Below, in pieces: positions 17,681 through 27,023 of a DNA stretch of 64,000 bases. The number at the start of each line of letters is the position of its first letter. Within the stretch, counting starts at the first letter, position 1. The notes under the pieces were generated by a model, which made no database searches, had not been told where the DNA came from, and saw nothing but the letters and a program-made list of their open reading frames with translations. The stretch is from Pseudomonas kermanshahensis (GTDB taxonomy: Bacteria > Pseudomonadota > Gammaproteobacteria > Pseudomonadales > Pseudomonadaceae), in NCBI RefSeq assembly GCF_014269205.2, contig NZ_JABWRY020000001.1, positions 496,001 to 560,000 on the forward strand, given 5' to 3'. A program made the translations under genes and the position numbers.

Positions 17681-18067
17681 ATGAATAAGTATCACCTGAC
17701 GGGCCTGGCGCTGGCGTGTGTGCTGCCGCTGGCCATGGCCGAAGAAAATTCGCCGAGCTATGGCCAATGCATGGACAAGGCGTCCAGCACAGTGGCCATG
17801 AGCAGTTGCATCCAGGCCGAGACCCAGTTGCAGGACCAGCGCTTGAACCGGGTGTACAAACAGTTGATGGGCAAACTGGAGGCAGGGCAGCAGAAACGCC
17901 TGCGCGAGGTACAGCGCAAGTGGATCGCCTACCGTGATGACAACTGCACGTTCCACGTACAGGCCAGTGGCGGGACCCTGGCGCAGCTGGAAGGCGGCGT
18001 GTGCGTGATGGACATGACCCGGGACCGGGCGGCCGAGCTTGAGCGAGTACTCAGCCCGGGGCAGTGA
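17681..18067 (+). CDS. LprI/DUF1311-like secreted protein
   Basis: 128 residues with a cleavable signal peptide (cleavage expected after LAMA). The mature part shows the LprI pattern: SYGQCMDKASST...MSSCIQAETQLQDQRLNRVYKQLM, then RLREVQRKWIAYRDDNC. Members of this family include lysozyme-inhibitor-like proteins; that role is not demonstrated here. Four cysteines probably form disulfides in the periplasm. Ribosome site GGGGGAAA upstream. Confidence 0.8.
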   Translation: MNKYHLTGLALACVLPLAMAEENSPSYGQCMDKASSTVAMSSCIQAETQLQDQRLNRVYKQLMGKLEAGQQKRLREVQRKWIAYRDDNCTFHVQASGGTLAQLEGGVCVMDMTRDRAAELERVLSPGQ

Positions 18068-18083
18068 GATGGGCGCACGTTTG

Positions 18084-18186
18084 TGTAGGAGCGGCCTTGC
18101 GTCGCGAAAGGGCCGCACAGCGGCCCCAGATTTCGGCGTCATAGGGCCGCTGTGCGGCCCTTTCGCGACGCAAGGCCGCTCCTACA
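18084..18186. repeat. REP pair with perfect 43-bp arms
   Basis: Arms 18084-18126 and 18144-18186 are exact reverse complements with a 17-bp loop. The class is TGTAGGAGCGGCCTTGCGTC..., shared with 57381-57497. Lies between two convergent genes. Confidence 0.9.
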
Positions 18187-18228
18187 GACGACGGTGGTGC
18201 AAGGTGTTTGGCAACTGGCTAAGCGGCC

Positions 18229-19338
18229 TCAGTGTTGCTGCCTTTGCGCGCGGGCCTTGAGGTATTCGCGCACCTCCACGGCATCCCCCGCAAACTCGAT
18301 ACGCTCAGCCTTGGCATCGCGCTGATAGGCATACATCGGGTCGTAATACTCCTTCAGCAACCCTTCGATCCAGCCCCGGTGCAGCTCCACCGCGCCGCTG
18401 CGCTGTTGCTCATCCAGGGCTTGTTGCAAGATGGCGGACAAGCGTTGGCAGCGTTCACCACCCAGGCGCTTGTGGATATTGGCCATGCTCGACAGCATGC
18501 GTTCGGCAAACAGTCGGCGGCCCTCTTCGTCGCCGTGCACATCGACGAACTCTGCGCTCAGGTTGACCACGTAATCGCGCAGGATACGTTCAACACGCTG
18601 CTCGAAACTGTCCTCCAGCCATACCAACGGGTACTGCTGCATGCCTTGGTACAAAGCCAGCGGCACGGTGCAGCTGCCGACGATACGGCCTTCATCTTCG
18701 AGCACGAACTGCTCGATGCCACGCGCGCGCTTTTTCAGCACATCGATGGCCAGCTTGTTTTCGAAGCCGATTTGCGCGGGCTGCGCGGTGGCACGCTTGC
18801 CGAAGCTGGAACCACGGTGGTTGGCATGGCCTTCAAGGTCCAGCCCATTGCTCAACTGGTGCAGTACCTCCGTCTTGCCGGTGCCGGTGAGGCCGCCGAT
18901 CAAAACGAAATCGCACTGCGCCACTGCCTGCTCAGTGGTGTCCAGCAGAAAGGTGCGCATCGCTTTGTAGCCGCCCTTGACCCGCGGGTAGTCGATACCC
19001 GCTTCATCGCGCAGCCACTGTTGAACGATCAACGAACGCAGGCCACCGCGGAAACAGTACAGGTAGCCCTCGGGATGCGCCTTGGCGAAGCTGGCCCAGG
19101 CGTGCAGGCGGTCGCGCTTGGTCGCGCCACTGACCAGTTGGTGGCCAAGCGTGATGGCGGCGGCCTGGCCTTGCTGTTTGTAGCAGGTGCCGACCTTCTG
19201 CCGCTCCTGGTCGTTCATCAGTGGCAGGTTGACGACGCCCGGGAAGGCACCCTTGGCGAATTCGATGGGCGCGCGCATGTCCATCATCGGCACGTCGTTC
19301 AAAAATAGCGGGCGGAAATCCGTGCAGTCGGGACGCAT
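18229..19338 (-). CDS. selU: tRNA 2-selenouridine synthase
   Basis: 369 residues (also called MnmH or YbbB). Replaces sulfur by selenium in the wobble 2-thiouridine of tRNAs, using selenophosphate. N-terminal rhodanese domain with active cysteine in [11 protein letters not shown] near residue 95, then a P-loop GLTGTGKTE near residue 150. Its start overlaps the selD stop by one base, so the selenophosphate maker and user are coupled. Confidence 0.94.
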   Translation of the reverse strand: MRPDCTDFRPLFLNDVPMMDMRAPIEFAKGAFPGVVNLPLMNDQERQKVGTCYKQQGQAAAITLGHQLVSGATKRDRLHAWASFAKAHPEGYLYCFRGGLRSLIVQQWLRDEAGIDYPRVKGGYKAMRTFLLDTTEQAVAQCDFVLIGGLTGTGKTEVLHQLSNGLDLEGHANHRGSSFGKRATAQPAQIGFENKLAIDVLKKRARGIEQFVLEDEGRIVGSCTVPLALYQGMQQYPLVWLEDSFEQRVERILRDYVVNLSAEFVDVHGDEEGRRLFAERMLSSMANIHKRLGGERCQRLSAILQQALDEQQRSGAVELHRGWIEGLLKEYYDPMYAYQRDAKAERIEFAGDAVEVREYLKARAQRQQH

Positions 19339-20372
19339 CAGATCACCTCGACCGCGTTGCTCTGTCGCTCACCCAGCGTGCCGATGGGCGACAGTTGCAG
19401 GCCCAGTTCGGCTGCCACGGCCAGAAACTGCGCGTCACCCTCAGGGCTGACCGCCACCAGCAGGCCGCCGCTGGTCTGCGGGTCGCACAGCAGGTGCTTT
19501 TGCTCATCGCTCAGGGCGCCGATCTTGTGGCCGTAGCTTTCGTAATTGCGCAACGTGCCGCCCGGGATGCAGCCCTCAGCCAGGTAATGCTCGACACTTG
19601 GCAGGCGCGGTACGGCGGCGTAGTCCAGGTGCGCGGTGAGGCCGCTGCCGTCGGCCAGCTCCACCAGGTGGCCCAACAGGCCGAAGCCGGTGACGTCGGT
19701 CATCGCCCTCACACCTTCAAGCTTGCCGAAGCGGCTCCCGGGGGTGTTGAGGGTGCACATCCAGTCGCGTGCCAGGCCTTGGTCCTGCTCGCGCAGCTTG
19801 GCCTTTTTCTCGGCGGTGGTGAGGATGCCGATGCCCAGCGGTTTGGTCAGGTACAGGCGGCAACCGGCGGTGGCGGTGTCGTTGCGCTTGAGATGGCGCT
19901 TGCTGACCACGCCGGTGACGGCGAGGCCGAAGATCGGCTCCGGGGCGTCGATGGAGTGGCCGCCGGCCAGCGGGATGCCAGCTTCGGCGCAGACCGCGCG
20001 CCCGCCGCGGATCACTTCGCGGGCGACTTCCGGCGGCAGCACGTTGACCGGCCAGCCGAGGATGGCGATGGCCATCAAGGGGTCGCCGCCCATGGCGTAG
20101 ATGTCGCTGATAGCGTTGGTGGCGGCGATACGGCCGAAGTCATACGGGTCATCGACGATCGGCATGAAGAAGTCGGTGGTCGAGACCACGCCGCGCTCTT
20201 CGTCCAGGGCGTACACGGCTGCGTCGTCGCGCGAAGCATTGCCGACCCAGAGGTTCGGGTCCAGGGCCTTGACGCCGCTTTCGGCAAGGATCACGTCCAG
20301 TACCTTGGGGGAGATCTTGCAGCCACAACCGGCACCATGGCTGTACTGGGTCAGGCGGATTGGCTCGCTCAT
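19338..20372 (-). CDS. selD: selenophosphate synthetase (selenide, water dikinase)
   Basis: 344 residues. Makes selenophosphate from selenide and ATP. The N-terminal [10 protein letters not shown] contains cysteine at the catalytic Sec/Cys position and the conserved lysine three residues later, so this is the cysteine form. The Gly-rich metal/ATP motif [12 protein letters not shown] and [14 protein letters not shown] are present. Operon with selU; divergent from the putative selenate transporter. Confidence 0.95.
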   Translation of the reverse strand: MSEPIRLTQYSHGAGCGCKISPKVLDVILAESGVKALDPNLWVGNASRDDAAVYALDEERGVVSTTDFFMPIVDDPYDFGRIAATNAISDIYAMGGDPLMAIAILGWPVNVLPPEVAREVIRGGRAVCAEAGIPLAGGHSIDAPEPIFGLAVTGVVSKRHLKRNDTATAGCRLYLTKPLGIGILTTAEKKAKLREQDQGLARDWMCTLNTPGSRFGKLEGVRAMTDVTGFGLLGHLVELADGSGLTAHLDYAAVPRLPSVEHYLAEGCIPGGTLRNYESYGHKIGALSDEQKHLLCDPQTSGGLLVAVSPEGDAQFLAVAAELGLQLSPIGTLGERQSNAVEVI

Positions 20373-20499
20373 ACGTACCTCAGCAGATCAAATTGTTGCG
20401 CGATTGTAGCAAAGCTGGCCATTGCGCCATGGGCACTTATACTTTTCACGGTCGGCACGGCTGCCGACCCTTTAGCTGCCAATGACCCGGAGATTGCCC

Positions 20500-21354
20500 A
20501 TGCTCAAACGCCCTCTGGCGCTCGCCGCCGGCCTCGTGCTGTCTTGTTGTGCCGTTGTCGCCCAGGCTGCTGAAACCCTTCGGGTCAGTGCCATCCCCGA
20601 CGAAGCGCCCACCGAGCTGCAGCGTAAATTTAAGCCGTTGGGGGAGTACCTGGCCAAGCAGCTGGGCATGGAGGTGAAGTTCGTGCCGGTCGCCGACTAC
20701 CCGGCGGTGGTCGAGTCGCTGGTCTCCGACCGCCTCGACCTGGCGTGGCTGGGAGGGTTCACCTTTGTTCAGGTGCACTTGAAAGACCCGAACGCCACGC
20801 CGCTGGTGCAGCGTGAGCAGGACGCGCAATTCACGTCCAAGTTCATCACCGCCAACCCCAATGTGAAGAGCCTGGCCGACCTCAAGGGCAAGTCGTTCGC
20901 CTTTGGCTCCATCTCGTCCACCTCGGGCAGCCTGATGCCGCGTTACTTCATGCTCAAAGAGAACAACATCAAGCCTGAGGACTACTTCAGCCGTGTGGCC
21001 TACTCCGGCGCCCACGACGCCACCGCAGCCTGGGTGCAGGCCGGCAAGGTCGATGGCGGGGTGCTCAATGCCAGCGTCTGGCAGAAGTTGGTGGACGCCG
21101 GCAAGGTCGATACCAGCAAGGTGAGGGTGTTCGCCACTACCCCGACCTACTACGACTACAACTGGACCGTGCGCGGCAACATGGCGCCGGCACTCAAGGC
21201 GAAGATCAAACAGGCGTTCCTCGACCTGGACCCGGCCAACCCCGAGCACAAGGCGATCCTCGACCTGCAGGCTGCCAGCCGCTTTATCGAGACCAAGCCT
21301 GAGAACTACCAGGGCACCGAACAAGCCGCGCGTGAGGCCGGCCTGCTCAAGTGA
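20500..21354 (+). CDS. putative selenate ABC transporter, periplasmic binding protein
   Basis: 284 residues with a signal peptide (cleavage near VAQAAE). Related to phosphonate-binding PhnD proteins (ETLRVSAIPDEAPTELQRKF, WLGGFTFVQ, FGSISSTSG). A PhnD-like subfamily linked to selD is annotated in databases as putative selenate binding; the divergent selD-selU pair supports that reading, though phosphonate or another oxyanion is possible. The ATG at 20500 was preferred over 20482 because CGGAG precedes it. Its stop overlaps the next gene's GTG. Confidence 0.82.
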   Translation: MLKRPLALAAGLVLSCCAVVAQAAETLRVSAIPDEAPTELQRKFKPLGEYLAKQLGMEVKFVPVADYPAVVESLVSDRLDLAWLGGFTFVQVHLKDPNATPLVQREQDAQFTSKFITANPNVKSLADLKGKSFAFGSISSTSGSLMPRYFMLKENNIKPEDYFSRVAYSGAHDATAAWVQAGKVDGGVLNASVWQKLVDAGKVDTSKVRVFATTPTYYDYNWTVRGNMAPALKAKIKQAFLDLDPANPEHKAILDLQAASRFIETKPENYQGTEQAAREAGLLK

Positions 21355-22166
21355 CGTCCGCTCCGATGGCAATTGATCTGCACGATGCCAGCCTGCACCA
21401 TGGCCAGGTCCGCGCGCTCGACGCGATAAACCTGCGCGTGGAGCAGGGCGAGCGGGTCGCGATTATCGGCCCCTCTGGCGCTGGCAAGTCCAGCCTGCTG
21501 CACCTGATGGCCACTGCTATCCAGCCCAGTACCGGGCGCCTGGCGCTGTTCGGTGAACAGCCCTGGCAGTTGTCTGGCAGGGCGCGTCAGCGCTTGCGGG
21601 CACGGGTTGGCTTGGTGCATCAGGCACCGCCCTTGCCGCCGCGCCAGCGGGTTGTGACCGCAGTGCTGGCGGGGCGATTGGGGCAGTGGGGTATCGTGCG
21701 TGGCTTGTTCAACCTGCTGTACCCGACCGATGTGCCAGGCGTGCGCCAGGCATTGGCCGAGCTGGGGCTGGCTGACAAACTGTTCGTCCAGTGCGGGCAA
21801 CTGTCTGGCGGCCAACTGCAACGGGTGGGCATTGCACGGGTGCTGTATCAACGCCCGGACTTGCTGCTGACCGATGAGCCCGTTTCGGCGATGGACCCGG
21901 TGCTGGCCGACCACAGCCTGGCATTGCTCAACCGCCACGCCCAGGCCAACGGTGTAACGCTGGTGGCCAGCCTGCATGCGGTCGAGCTGGCGCTGGCGCA
22001 CTTTCCACGGGTGATCGGCATTCGTGAAGGGCAGGTGGTGTTCGACAGCCCGGCCGAGGCGGTCAGCCCGCAGATGCTCGATGCACTCTATGCCAACGAA
22101 CACTTGGCTTCGCCTCCCTTGCAGGAGCCTGCAGCAGTGCTGACGGTACAGATCCCGCGATGCTGA
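21351..22166 (+). CDS. putative selenate ABC transporter, ATP-binding protein
   Basis: 271 residues, PhnC-like ATPase. Walker A GPSGAGKSS near residue 40, signature LSGGQLQR near 150, Walker B LLLTDEPVSAMDP near 170 and the switch histidine in SLHAVE. GTG start overlaps the previous stop (GTGA); an ATG five codons later is an alternative. Overlaps the downstream permease by 7 bp. Confidence 0.88.
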   Translation: MTSAPMAIDLHDASLHHGQVRALDAINLRVEQGERVAIIGPSGAGKSSLLHLMATAIQPSTGRLALFGEQPWQLSGRARQRLRARVGLVHQAPPLPPRQRVVTAVLAGRLGQWGIVRGLFNLLYPTDVPGVRQALAELGLADKLFVQCGQLSGGQLQRVGIARVLYQRPDLLLTDEPVSAMDPVLADHSLALLNRHAQANGVTLVASLHAVELALAHFPRVIGIREGQVVFDSPAEAVSPQMLDALYANEHLASPPLQEPAAVLTVQIPRC

Positions 22167-22987
22167 AGGCCCATGCCCGCGACCCGGCTGGCCTGCCACG
22201 GCTGCTGCTGAGCTTGCTTGCTGTGGCGGTGTTATGGCCGGGCTTGCAGTTGAGCGAGTTGAACCCCGGCGTGCTGTGGCAGGCCGAGAACCGTCAGCAG
22301 ATCGCCAGCTTCACCCAAGCCTTCTGGCCGCCGGCGCACGATGCCGCCTTTTTGCAGTTGCTGTACGAAGCCACCTTGCAGACCCTCGCCGTGGCCACGG
22401 CCGGCATGACCCTGGCGCTGGTGCTGGCGGTACCTGCCAGCCTGCTGGCCAGCCGTGCCTTGTCGTTGCGCGCGGCCTCCCGTGGCGGGCGGGCCGGATG
22501 GTGGTCGCGGGTGCTGCGGCTGCCGGTACGCGGGCTGTTGATCTTTCTGCGCAGCGTGCCAGAAATCGTCTGGGCCTTGCTGTTCGTGCGTGCCGTGGGG
22601 CTTGGGCCAACGGCGGGGGTGCTGGCCATCGCCATTACCTACAGCGGCATGCTCGGCAAGGTCTACGCCGAAATCTTCGAGTCGGTCGACCAACGCCCGG
22701 CCCATGCCCTATTGCAGGCCGGCAGTGGTCGGCTGATGGCCTTTTTCTACGGCATCTTGCCCAATGCGGTGTCGGAAGTGGTGTCGTACACGGTGTACCG
22801 CTGGGAATGCGCGGTGCGTGCTTCGGTGGTGATGGGGTTTGTCGGCGCTGGCGGGTTGGGGCAGCAGATCGACCTGTCGATGCGCATGTTTGCTGGCGCG
22901 GAGGTGGCAAGCATGCTGCTGACGTTTCTGTTGCTGGTATCGCTGGCTGACCTGCTCAGCCGCTTTCTGCGAGGAAGGCTGGCATGA
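22160..22987 (+). CDS. putative selenate ABC transporter permease 1
   Basis: 275-residue PhnE-like permease with about six membrane helices and the coupling-loop region near residues 170-200 (YAEIFESVDQRPAHALLQAG). Overlaps both neighbours. The two permeases differ in sequence and probably form a heterodimer. Confidence 0.88.
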   Translation: MLKAHARDPAGLPRLLLSLLAVAVLWPGLQLSELNPGVLWQAENRQQIASFTQAFWPPAHDAAFLQLLYEATLQTLAVATAGMTLALVLAVPASLLASRALSLRAASRGGRAGWWSRVLRLPVRGLLIFLRSVPEIVWALLFVRAVGLGPTAGVLAIAITYSGMLGKVYAEIFESVDQRPAHALLQAGSGRLMAFFYGILPNAVSEVVSYTVYRWECAVRASVVMGFVGAGGLGQQIDLSMRMFAGAEVASMLLTFLLLVSLADLLSRFLRGRLA

Positions 22988-23751
22988 ACCGGGCGATCAA
23001 CCTGCTGGTGCTCGGCGTGATCATCGCGGCGGTGGTGGCCTCGTTCGCCTACCTGGAGCTGGACCTGCAGGCGCTGGTCGGTGATGGCGGGCTAGGGCAG
23101 ATGGGCGAGTACGCGGGGCGCTTCCTGCACCCGGACGTGACCGTCGAGCATTTGCGCGCGGTCTGGCATGGCGCCTTGGAGACCTTGGCGATGTCCGGCC
23201 TGGGGACTTTGCTGGCGGTGGTGCTGGGGATGCTGCTGGCGTTACCGGCGGCGGGCCGCTTCGGCTGGCTGCTGCAGGCAGCGGCGCGGGTGCTGCTCAA
23301 TGCCTTGCGGGCCATCCCGGAATTAGTCTGGGCGGCGCTCACCGTGCTGGCCGCAGGGCTTGGCCCGAATGCTGGGACCCTGGCCTTGGCGTTACACACC
23401 GCCGGCGTGCTCGGCCGCTTGTTTGCCGAGGCACTGGAAAACGCGCCGGCAGAGCCTGCAGCAGCCATTCGCTTGCAGGGTGGCAGCCAGGTGGCGGCAT
23501 TCTGCTTTGGTACCTTGCCTAACCTGTGGCCGCAGTTGCTGGCTTACAGCCTGTACCGCTGGGAGAACAACATCCGCATGGCCAGCGTGTTGGGGTTTGT
23601 TGGGGCAGGTGGGTTGGGGCAGATGCTCTACACTACCTTGAGCCTGTTCCAGGAGGCGCAAGCCAGCACGGTGATCATCGCCATGCTGGTGCTGGTGTTG
23701 CTGGTGGATGCCTTGAGTGATGTGCTGCGCCAGCGCTATGTGCGCGCCTGA
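22984..23751 (+). CDS. putative selenate ABC transporter permease 2
   Basis: 255-residue PhnE-like permease, six hydrophobic segments, with the same coupling-loop pattern (FAEALENAPAEPAAAIRLQG) and the VLGFVGAGGLGQ motif also seen in permease 1. Starts in an ATGA overlap, completing a four-gene unit in which every junction overlaps by 4-7 bp. Confidence 0.88.
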   Translation: MNRAINLLVLGVIIAAVVASFAYLELDLQALVGDGGLGQMGEYAGRFLHPDVTVEHLRAVWHGALETLAMSGLGTLLAVVLGMLLALPAAGRFGWLLQAAARVLLNALRAIPELVWAALTVLAAGLGPNAGTLALALHTAGVLGRLFAEALENAPAEPAAAIRLQGGSQVAAFCFGTLPNLWPQLLAYSLYRWENNIRMASVLGFVGAGGLGQMLYTTLSLFQEAQASTVIIAMLVLVLLVDALSDVLRQRYVRA

Positions 23752-23780
23752 CTGGGGCTGCCGGGCAGCCCGCGCAAGCA

Positions 23781-24671
23781 TCAGGTGGTCAGTTCGCCAT
23801 GCTGCGCTTCCCGTTGCATCGACTCCAGGTTGCGCTCGATCGTCTCGCAAATGGTGTCCATCTGGATCTGGTGCTCGCTGAAGCGGAAGGGGCTTTGCAG
23901 GTCGGTGCCGATCCGCTCGATGGCCAGCAACATGAACCCCACCACCGTCGACGCCAGCGGTGTGAACCACTCCAGCGACTCGACCAGCCCCACCGGCACG
24001 ATCAGGCAGAACAGCGTGATGAACAGCCGCGGAAAATACACATAAGGGTAGGGCAGCGGCGTATTGGCGATCCGTTCCATGCCGCCCTGGGCATTGGACA
24101 GGTCCACCAAGGTCGACTCCAGCCGCGCCAGGCGAATGCTGTCCAGGCGCCCGGCCTGGTATTCCCGCGCCAGCAAGGCTGCCGAGCCACTGAGGATGTC
24201 GTTGGCGAAGTTGTTGGAGCGGTTGCGCCGCTCGAACTCCGCCTGCGGGATGAACGCTATCAGTTCATCCGGGCAGCGGTCGCCCTTGAGGTGCGCAGCC
24301 AGGCAGTTCACATAGGCGATATGCCGGCGCAGCAAAGTGGCCTTGATCGGGTTCAGCCCGTCATCCGGGTCATCGATCAGCGTCAGCGTCTGCCGGGCAA
24401 AACTGCGCGAACTGTTGACCAGCGCACCCCACAACGTGCGCGCCTCCCACCAGCGGTTGTAGGCGCTGCTGTTGCGAAAGCTCACCAGCACCACCAGCGC
24501 CGAACCCAGCAAGGTCAACGGAATCAACGGCAGGGTGAACTTGCTGTTGAAGAACAGCATGAAATCGATGGTGACCAGCACATCCCAGATCAGCAGCCAG
24601 AACAGCGACCAGCCGATGTAACCAATGGTCTTCACCACCAAGCGGTACTTGCGGGCGATGATCTCTTTCAC
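23781..24671 (-). CDS. bestrophin-family (YneE/UPF0187) membrane protein
   Basis: 296 residues from the GTG at 24671. Contains the bestrophin pattern: an N-terminal helix pair, then LVSFRNSSAYNRWWEARTLWG near residue 70 and a C-terminal membrane pair with NTPLPYPYVYFPRLF. Bacterial members form pentameric ion channels. The frame is open to an ATG at 24752, but that extension is rich in Cys and Pro; the GTG has GAGGT 7 nt upstream, so I prefer it. Convergent with the permease genes. Confidence 0.85.
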   Translation of the reverse strand: MKEIIARKYRLVVKTIGYIGWSLFWLLIWDVLVTIDFMLFFNSKFTLPLIPLTLLGSALVVLVSFRNSSAYNRWWEARTLWGALVNSSRSFARQTLTLIDDPDDGLNPIKATLLRRHIAYVNCLAAHLKGDRCPDELIAFIPQAEFERRNRSNNFANDILSGSAALLAREYQAGRLDSIRLARLESTLVDLSNAQGGMERIANTPLPYPYVYFPRLFITLFCLIVPVGLVESLEWFTPLASTVVGFMLLAIERIGTDLQSPFRFSEHQIQMDTICETIERNLESMQREAQHGELTT

Positions 24672-24779
24672 ACGGGGTACCTCGAAACGCGGGGGATGCA
24701 GGATCGGACGTCGAGGGATGGGTATGGTTCGGCAGCTGATGTTGCAAGACATTTTTTTGGACGTGTTTGAAAGAAAAAA

Positions 24780-25019
24780 CTGACTGAGGTATCAGACGCT
24801 CCTGAGTTCTCTTCGCAAAGGTGAAACGGCAAGGTAGACCGCTTCCCTATCTCGCATGAATGCGGTGTAAGTGAGCTTCGCATCGACGTTTCTGCAGGTT
24901 ATCGAGTCTATTTCACGCGGAAGGGAGCCAAAGTGATTTTTCTGCTGGTGGGCGGAGACAAATCTTCCCAGACCGCCGATGTCCTCAAAGCGAGAAAGCT
25001 GGTGGAGGAAATGAAATGA
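24780..25019 (+). pseudogene. remnant of a HigB/RelE-type toxin gene
   Basis: One reading frame gives LTEVSDAPEFSSQR, a stop (TGA at 24822-24824), then NGKVDRFPISHECGVSELRIDVSAGYRVYF and LLVGGDKSSQ up to a TGA overlapping the antitoxin start. The end matches addiction-module toxins (GVSELRI, GYRVYF, GGDKSSQ), the beginning resembles their start, but the middle 25-30 residues are missing, there is a stop and the start codon is CTG. It therefore looks inactivated. Confidence 0.7.
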
Positions 25020-25312
25020 GCGAAAAATTGATCCCTTTTGATATCGCCGACTTGCTTGACAGTGATGCAACAATCAGCGAATACCTCAGCCAGGTGCTAT
25101 CCGATGGCGATACAGATGAGATTATCCGGGCCATCGGTCATATCGCTCGGGCACGGGGAATGACACAAATCGCTGCACAGAGTGGGTTAGGTCGAGAAAG
25201 TCTCTATAAAGCACTTAGCCCAGGCGCTAAGCCCCGCTTTGATACAGTGCTTAAAGTCATACGTGCCCTAGGCGTGGAGCTTTTTGTTCAGCCCCATACG
25301 TCGTCGCATTAG
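25016..25312 (+). CDS. antitoxin of a HigBA-like addiction module
   Basis: 98 residues, XRE-type helix-turn-helix: IGHIARARGMTQIAAQSGLGRESLYKALS near residues 40-70, followed by PRFDTVLKVIRALGVEL. Matches the putative addiction-module antidote family. Starts in an ATGA overlap with the end of the decayed toxin gene, so it appears to be an intact antitoxin left without its toxin. It may still act as a repressor or protect against related toxins. Confidence 0.85.
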   Translation: MSEKLIPFDIADLLDSDATISEYLSQVLSDGDTDEIIRAIGHIARARGMTQIAAQSGLGRESLYKALSPGAKPRFDTVLKVIRALGVELFVQPHTSSH

Positions 25313-25322
25313 ATTTCGCAGG

Positions 25323-25802
25323 CTAGGCCAGTACCTGCCTCATCTGCACCAACGCCACTCGCTTCCCATCCGGCGCCTGGCGTTCTTCGATGCCGAACGG
25401 CACAAAACCGAGCTGTGGATAAAGCAGCAACCCCGCCGTGTTGTGATTGAAGCACGACACCCAAATCTCTCGCGCCGCAAACTGTTCGCGGGCCAGCTCG
25501 ATCATGGCGGTTACCAGGTAGCTCGCCACCCCATGGCCGCGGGCAGCTGGCGCCACCACCACGTTGCCCAGGGCGCACACGCCGCCGTGCTCGGCTTTGT
25601 AGAAGTTGGCGAAGCCCAGCACCATGCCGCTGCCTTCCACCACCGTAGAGCCGTTGCGCTGGGCGATGGCGTCGGTCAATTGCGCGGGTGTCAGGGGGTA
25701 GGTGGCTTTGGGGAACATGTAGAACAGTTCGTCCGGGCCCTGGGGGAAGCAGCAGATGGCGGGGATGTCGCTGGGCTGAACAGGGCGGTGGCTGAGGTGC
25801 AT
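25323..25802 (-). CDS. GNAT acetyltransferase
   Basis: 159 residues beginning MHLSHRPVQPSDIPAICC. The acetyl-CoA loop is in VVVAPAARGHGVASYLV near residue 90, and FNHNTAGLLLYPQLGFVPFG is the usual C-terminal GNAT segment. The frame extends further upstream, but AAGGA stands 6 nt before the ATG at 25802. Substrate unknown. Convergent with the antitoxin gene. Confidence 0.85.
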   Translation of the reverse strand: MHLSHRPVQPSDIPAICCFPQGPDELFYMFPKATYPLTPAQLTDAIAQRNGSTVVEGSGMVLGFANFYKAEHGGVCALGNVVVAPAARGHGVASYLVTAMIELAREQFAAREIWVSCFNHNTAGLLLYPQLGFVPFGIEERQAPDGKRVALVQMRQVLA

Positions 25803-25895
25803 GGCAGGTCCTTTTGCAGTGCGTTGGCTGGCCGTTTGCGGCCAAGCCCCGCTCACAGGCTAGCACTGCCTCAGTGGCAGATCACCGCCGACTGC

Positions 25896-26576
25896 TCACG
25901 GCTTGGCCACCACCGCCACAATCCCCTTGATCGCCGCAGGCGCATGAGGCTTGGCCTTGCGTGCTAGCAAGTACTGGAAGCGCCGCCATTCCTTGTCGAT
26001 CTCGCTGTACGACATGAACACGCTGACACGCTCTTTATCGGCGAGGTCCGGGCGAGTGCGCGCATCGATCTCGTTCTTAGGGATGAACGCAATGTTGATA
26101 CCCACCACCTGCCCATCATCGGCGAACACTGGCCCGCCCGACATGCCCTTGACCATCGGGCCGTCGTGCAGCGAGTAGAAGACACTGCCCGGCGTACCTT
26201 CAAGGCGCACCAGCGACGGCAACGCATGGCCCTTGCCCTGCACGGGAATCATCAGGCTGTTGAAGCCGACCGCCGTCACCGACTCACCCGGTACGTATTG
26301 CCGCCAATGCGGCACCTCGCTGGCCTTGTGCTTGAAGAACACTACATCGCCGAGGCCCTCATGGACCACGTTACGCAGGAAGGGGGTGTGTTTGGCGGTC
26401 ACTGCGTAGTCTTCGTTCCACTGGATGGCGCTGGCCATCAGCAACAGCGGCAGCGGCGCACCTGAGGTGACCACGAAAGCCTGGCTGTAGACGGGATCGG
26501 AGACGTAGGACGTTGGCACTCCATTGCACCCACTCAGCAGCATCAGTGCTGCCAGACAGGGCACGGTTGTTTTCAT
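25896..26576 (-). CDS. lipoprotein with trypsin-like serine protease fold
   Basis: 226 residues. Signal with lipobox LLSGC, so anchored in a membrane facing the periplasm. The trypsin-like core is recognisable from the histidine in VTAKHTPFL near residue 62 and the nucleophile segment MVKGMSGGPVFADDGQVVGIN near 145. A catalytic aspartate probably lies in DVVFFKHK. Possibly an envelope quality-control protease, but this is inference; no partner lies nearby. Confidence 0.75.
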   Translation of the reverse strand: MKTTVPCLAALMLLSGCNGVPTSYVSDPVYSQAFVVTSGAPLPLLLMASAIQWNEDYAVTAKHTPFLRNVVHEGLGDVVFFKHKASEVPHWRQYVPGESVTAVGFNSLMIPVQGKGHALPSLVRLEGTPGSVFYSLHDGPMVKGMSGGPVFADDGQVVGINIAFIPKNEIDARTRPDLADKERVSVFMSYSEIDKEWRRFQYLLARKAKPHAPAAIKGIVAVVAKP

Positions 26577-27023
26577 GTGTCACACAGTCGTGGAGAAATG
26601 GGGGCGCAAATATGGCTAAGAGCCATCATGCTGGCAATACTTTGTGCATATATCCGACGAGTGACATCTTAAGTAGGGGGGAGGGTAATGGCCAATAGAT
26701 TCCCGACATGGCTGCAGGGCTGACAGTCAGGCGTGCGGCGTCAATTTGGTGGGTGGGTTGGAGGCCGTTGTTTTGGTGCTTTTTTCAGTTGAGGTGAGCT
26801 GCGATGAGCTCAATTGAGCTGCATTGAGCTGCATTGAGCTGCATCCGCAGTGCCATGATCTCGTTGGCTGAACTGGATAGTCTGGCGTTGCATAACTGCG
26901 CCCGGTACCAGCTGGGCATGAGGCAGGTGCAAGCTTGGATCGAGGCGGGGCGGCCACGTTGAGCGGGCATTGCCACCCATTGCTCGAGTCTGTTTTCAGA
27001 TCAAAATTGAAAGGAGTCAATAA
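26577..27023. other. intergenic region with a short tandem repeat
   Basis: 447 bp with no recognised gene. ATTGAGCTGC is repeated three times in tandem at 26813-26842, with related GAGCTGCG/GAGCTC pieces just before. A small open frame at 26855-26962 follows it. An opposing frame at 26727-27020 has biased, simple composition and looks non-coding. Confidence 0.55.
26855..26962 (+). CDS. possible small protein of 35 residues
   Basis: ATG to TGA frame reading MISLAELDSLALHNCARYQL then GMRQVQAWIEAGRPR. The composition (amphipathic helix, Arg-rich end) looks protein-like, but there is no clear ribosome site and no family is recognised. It could be the tail of a larger gene lost by deletion, since the frame is closed by a stop within the upstream tandem repeat. 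Confidence 0.3.
   Translation: MISLAELDSLALHNCARYQLGMRQVQAWIEAGRPR

Noticed and set aside
26727..27020. 97-codon open frame on the minus strand
   Set aside because: Composition is driven by the tandem repeat (Ser/Gln/Leu runs), with no ribosome site or family signal.
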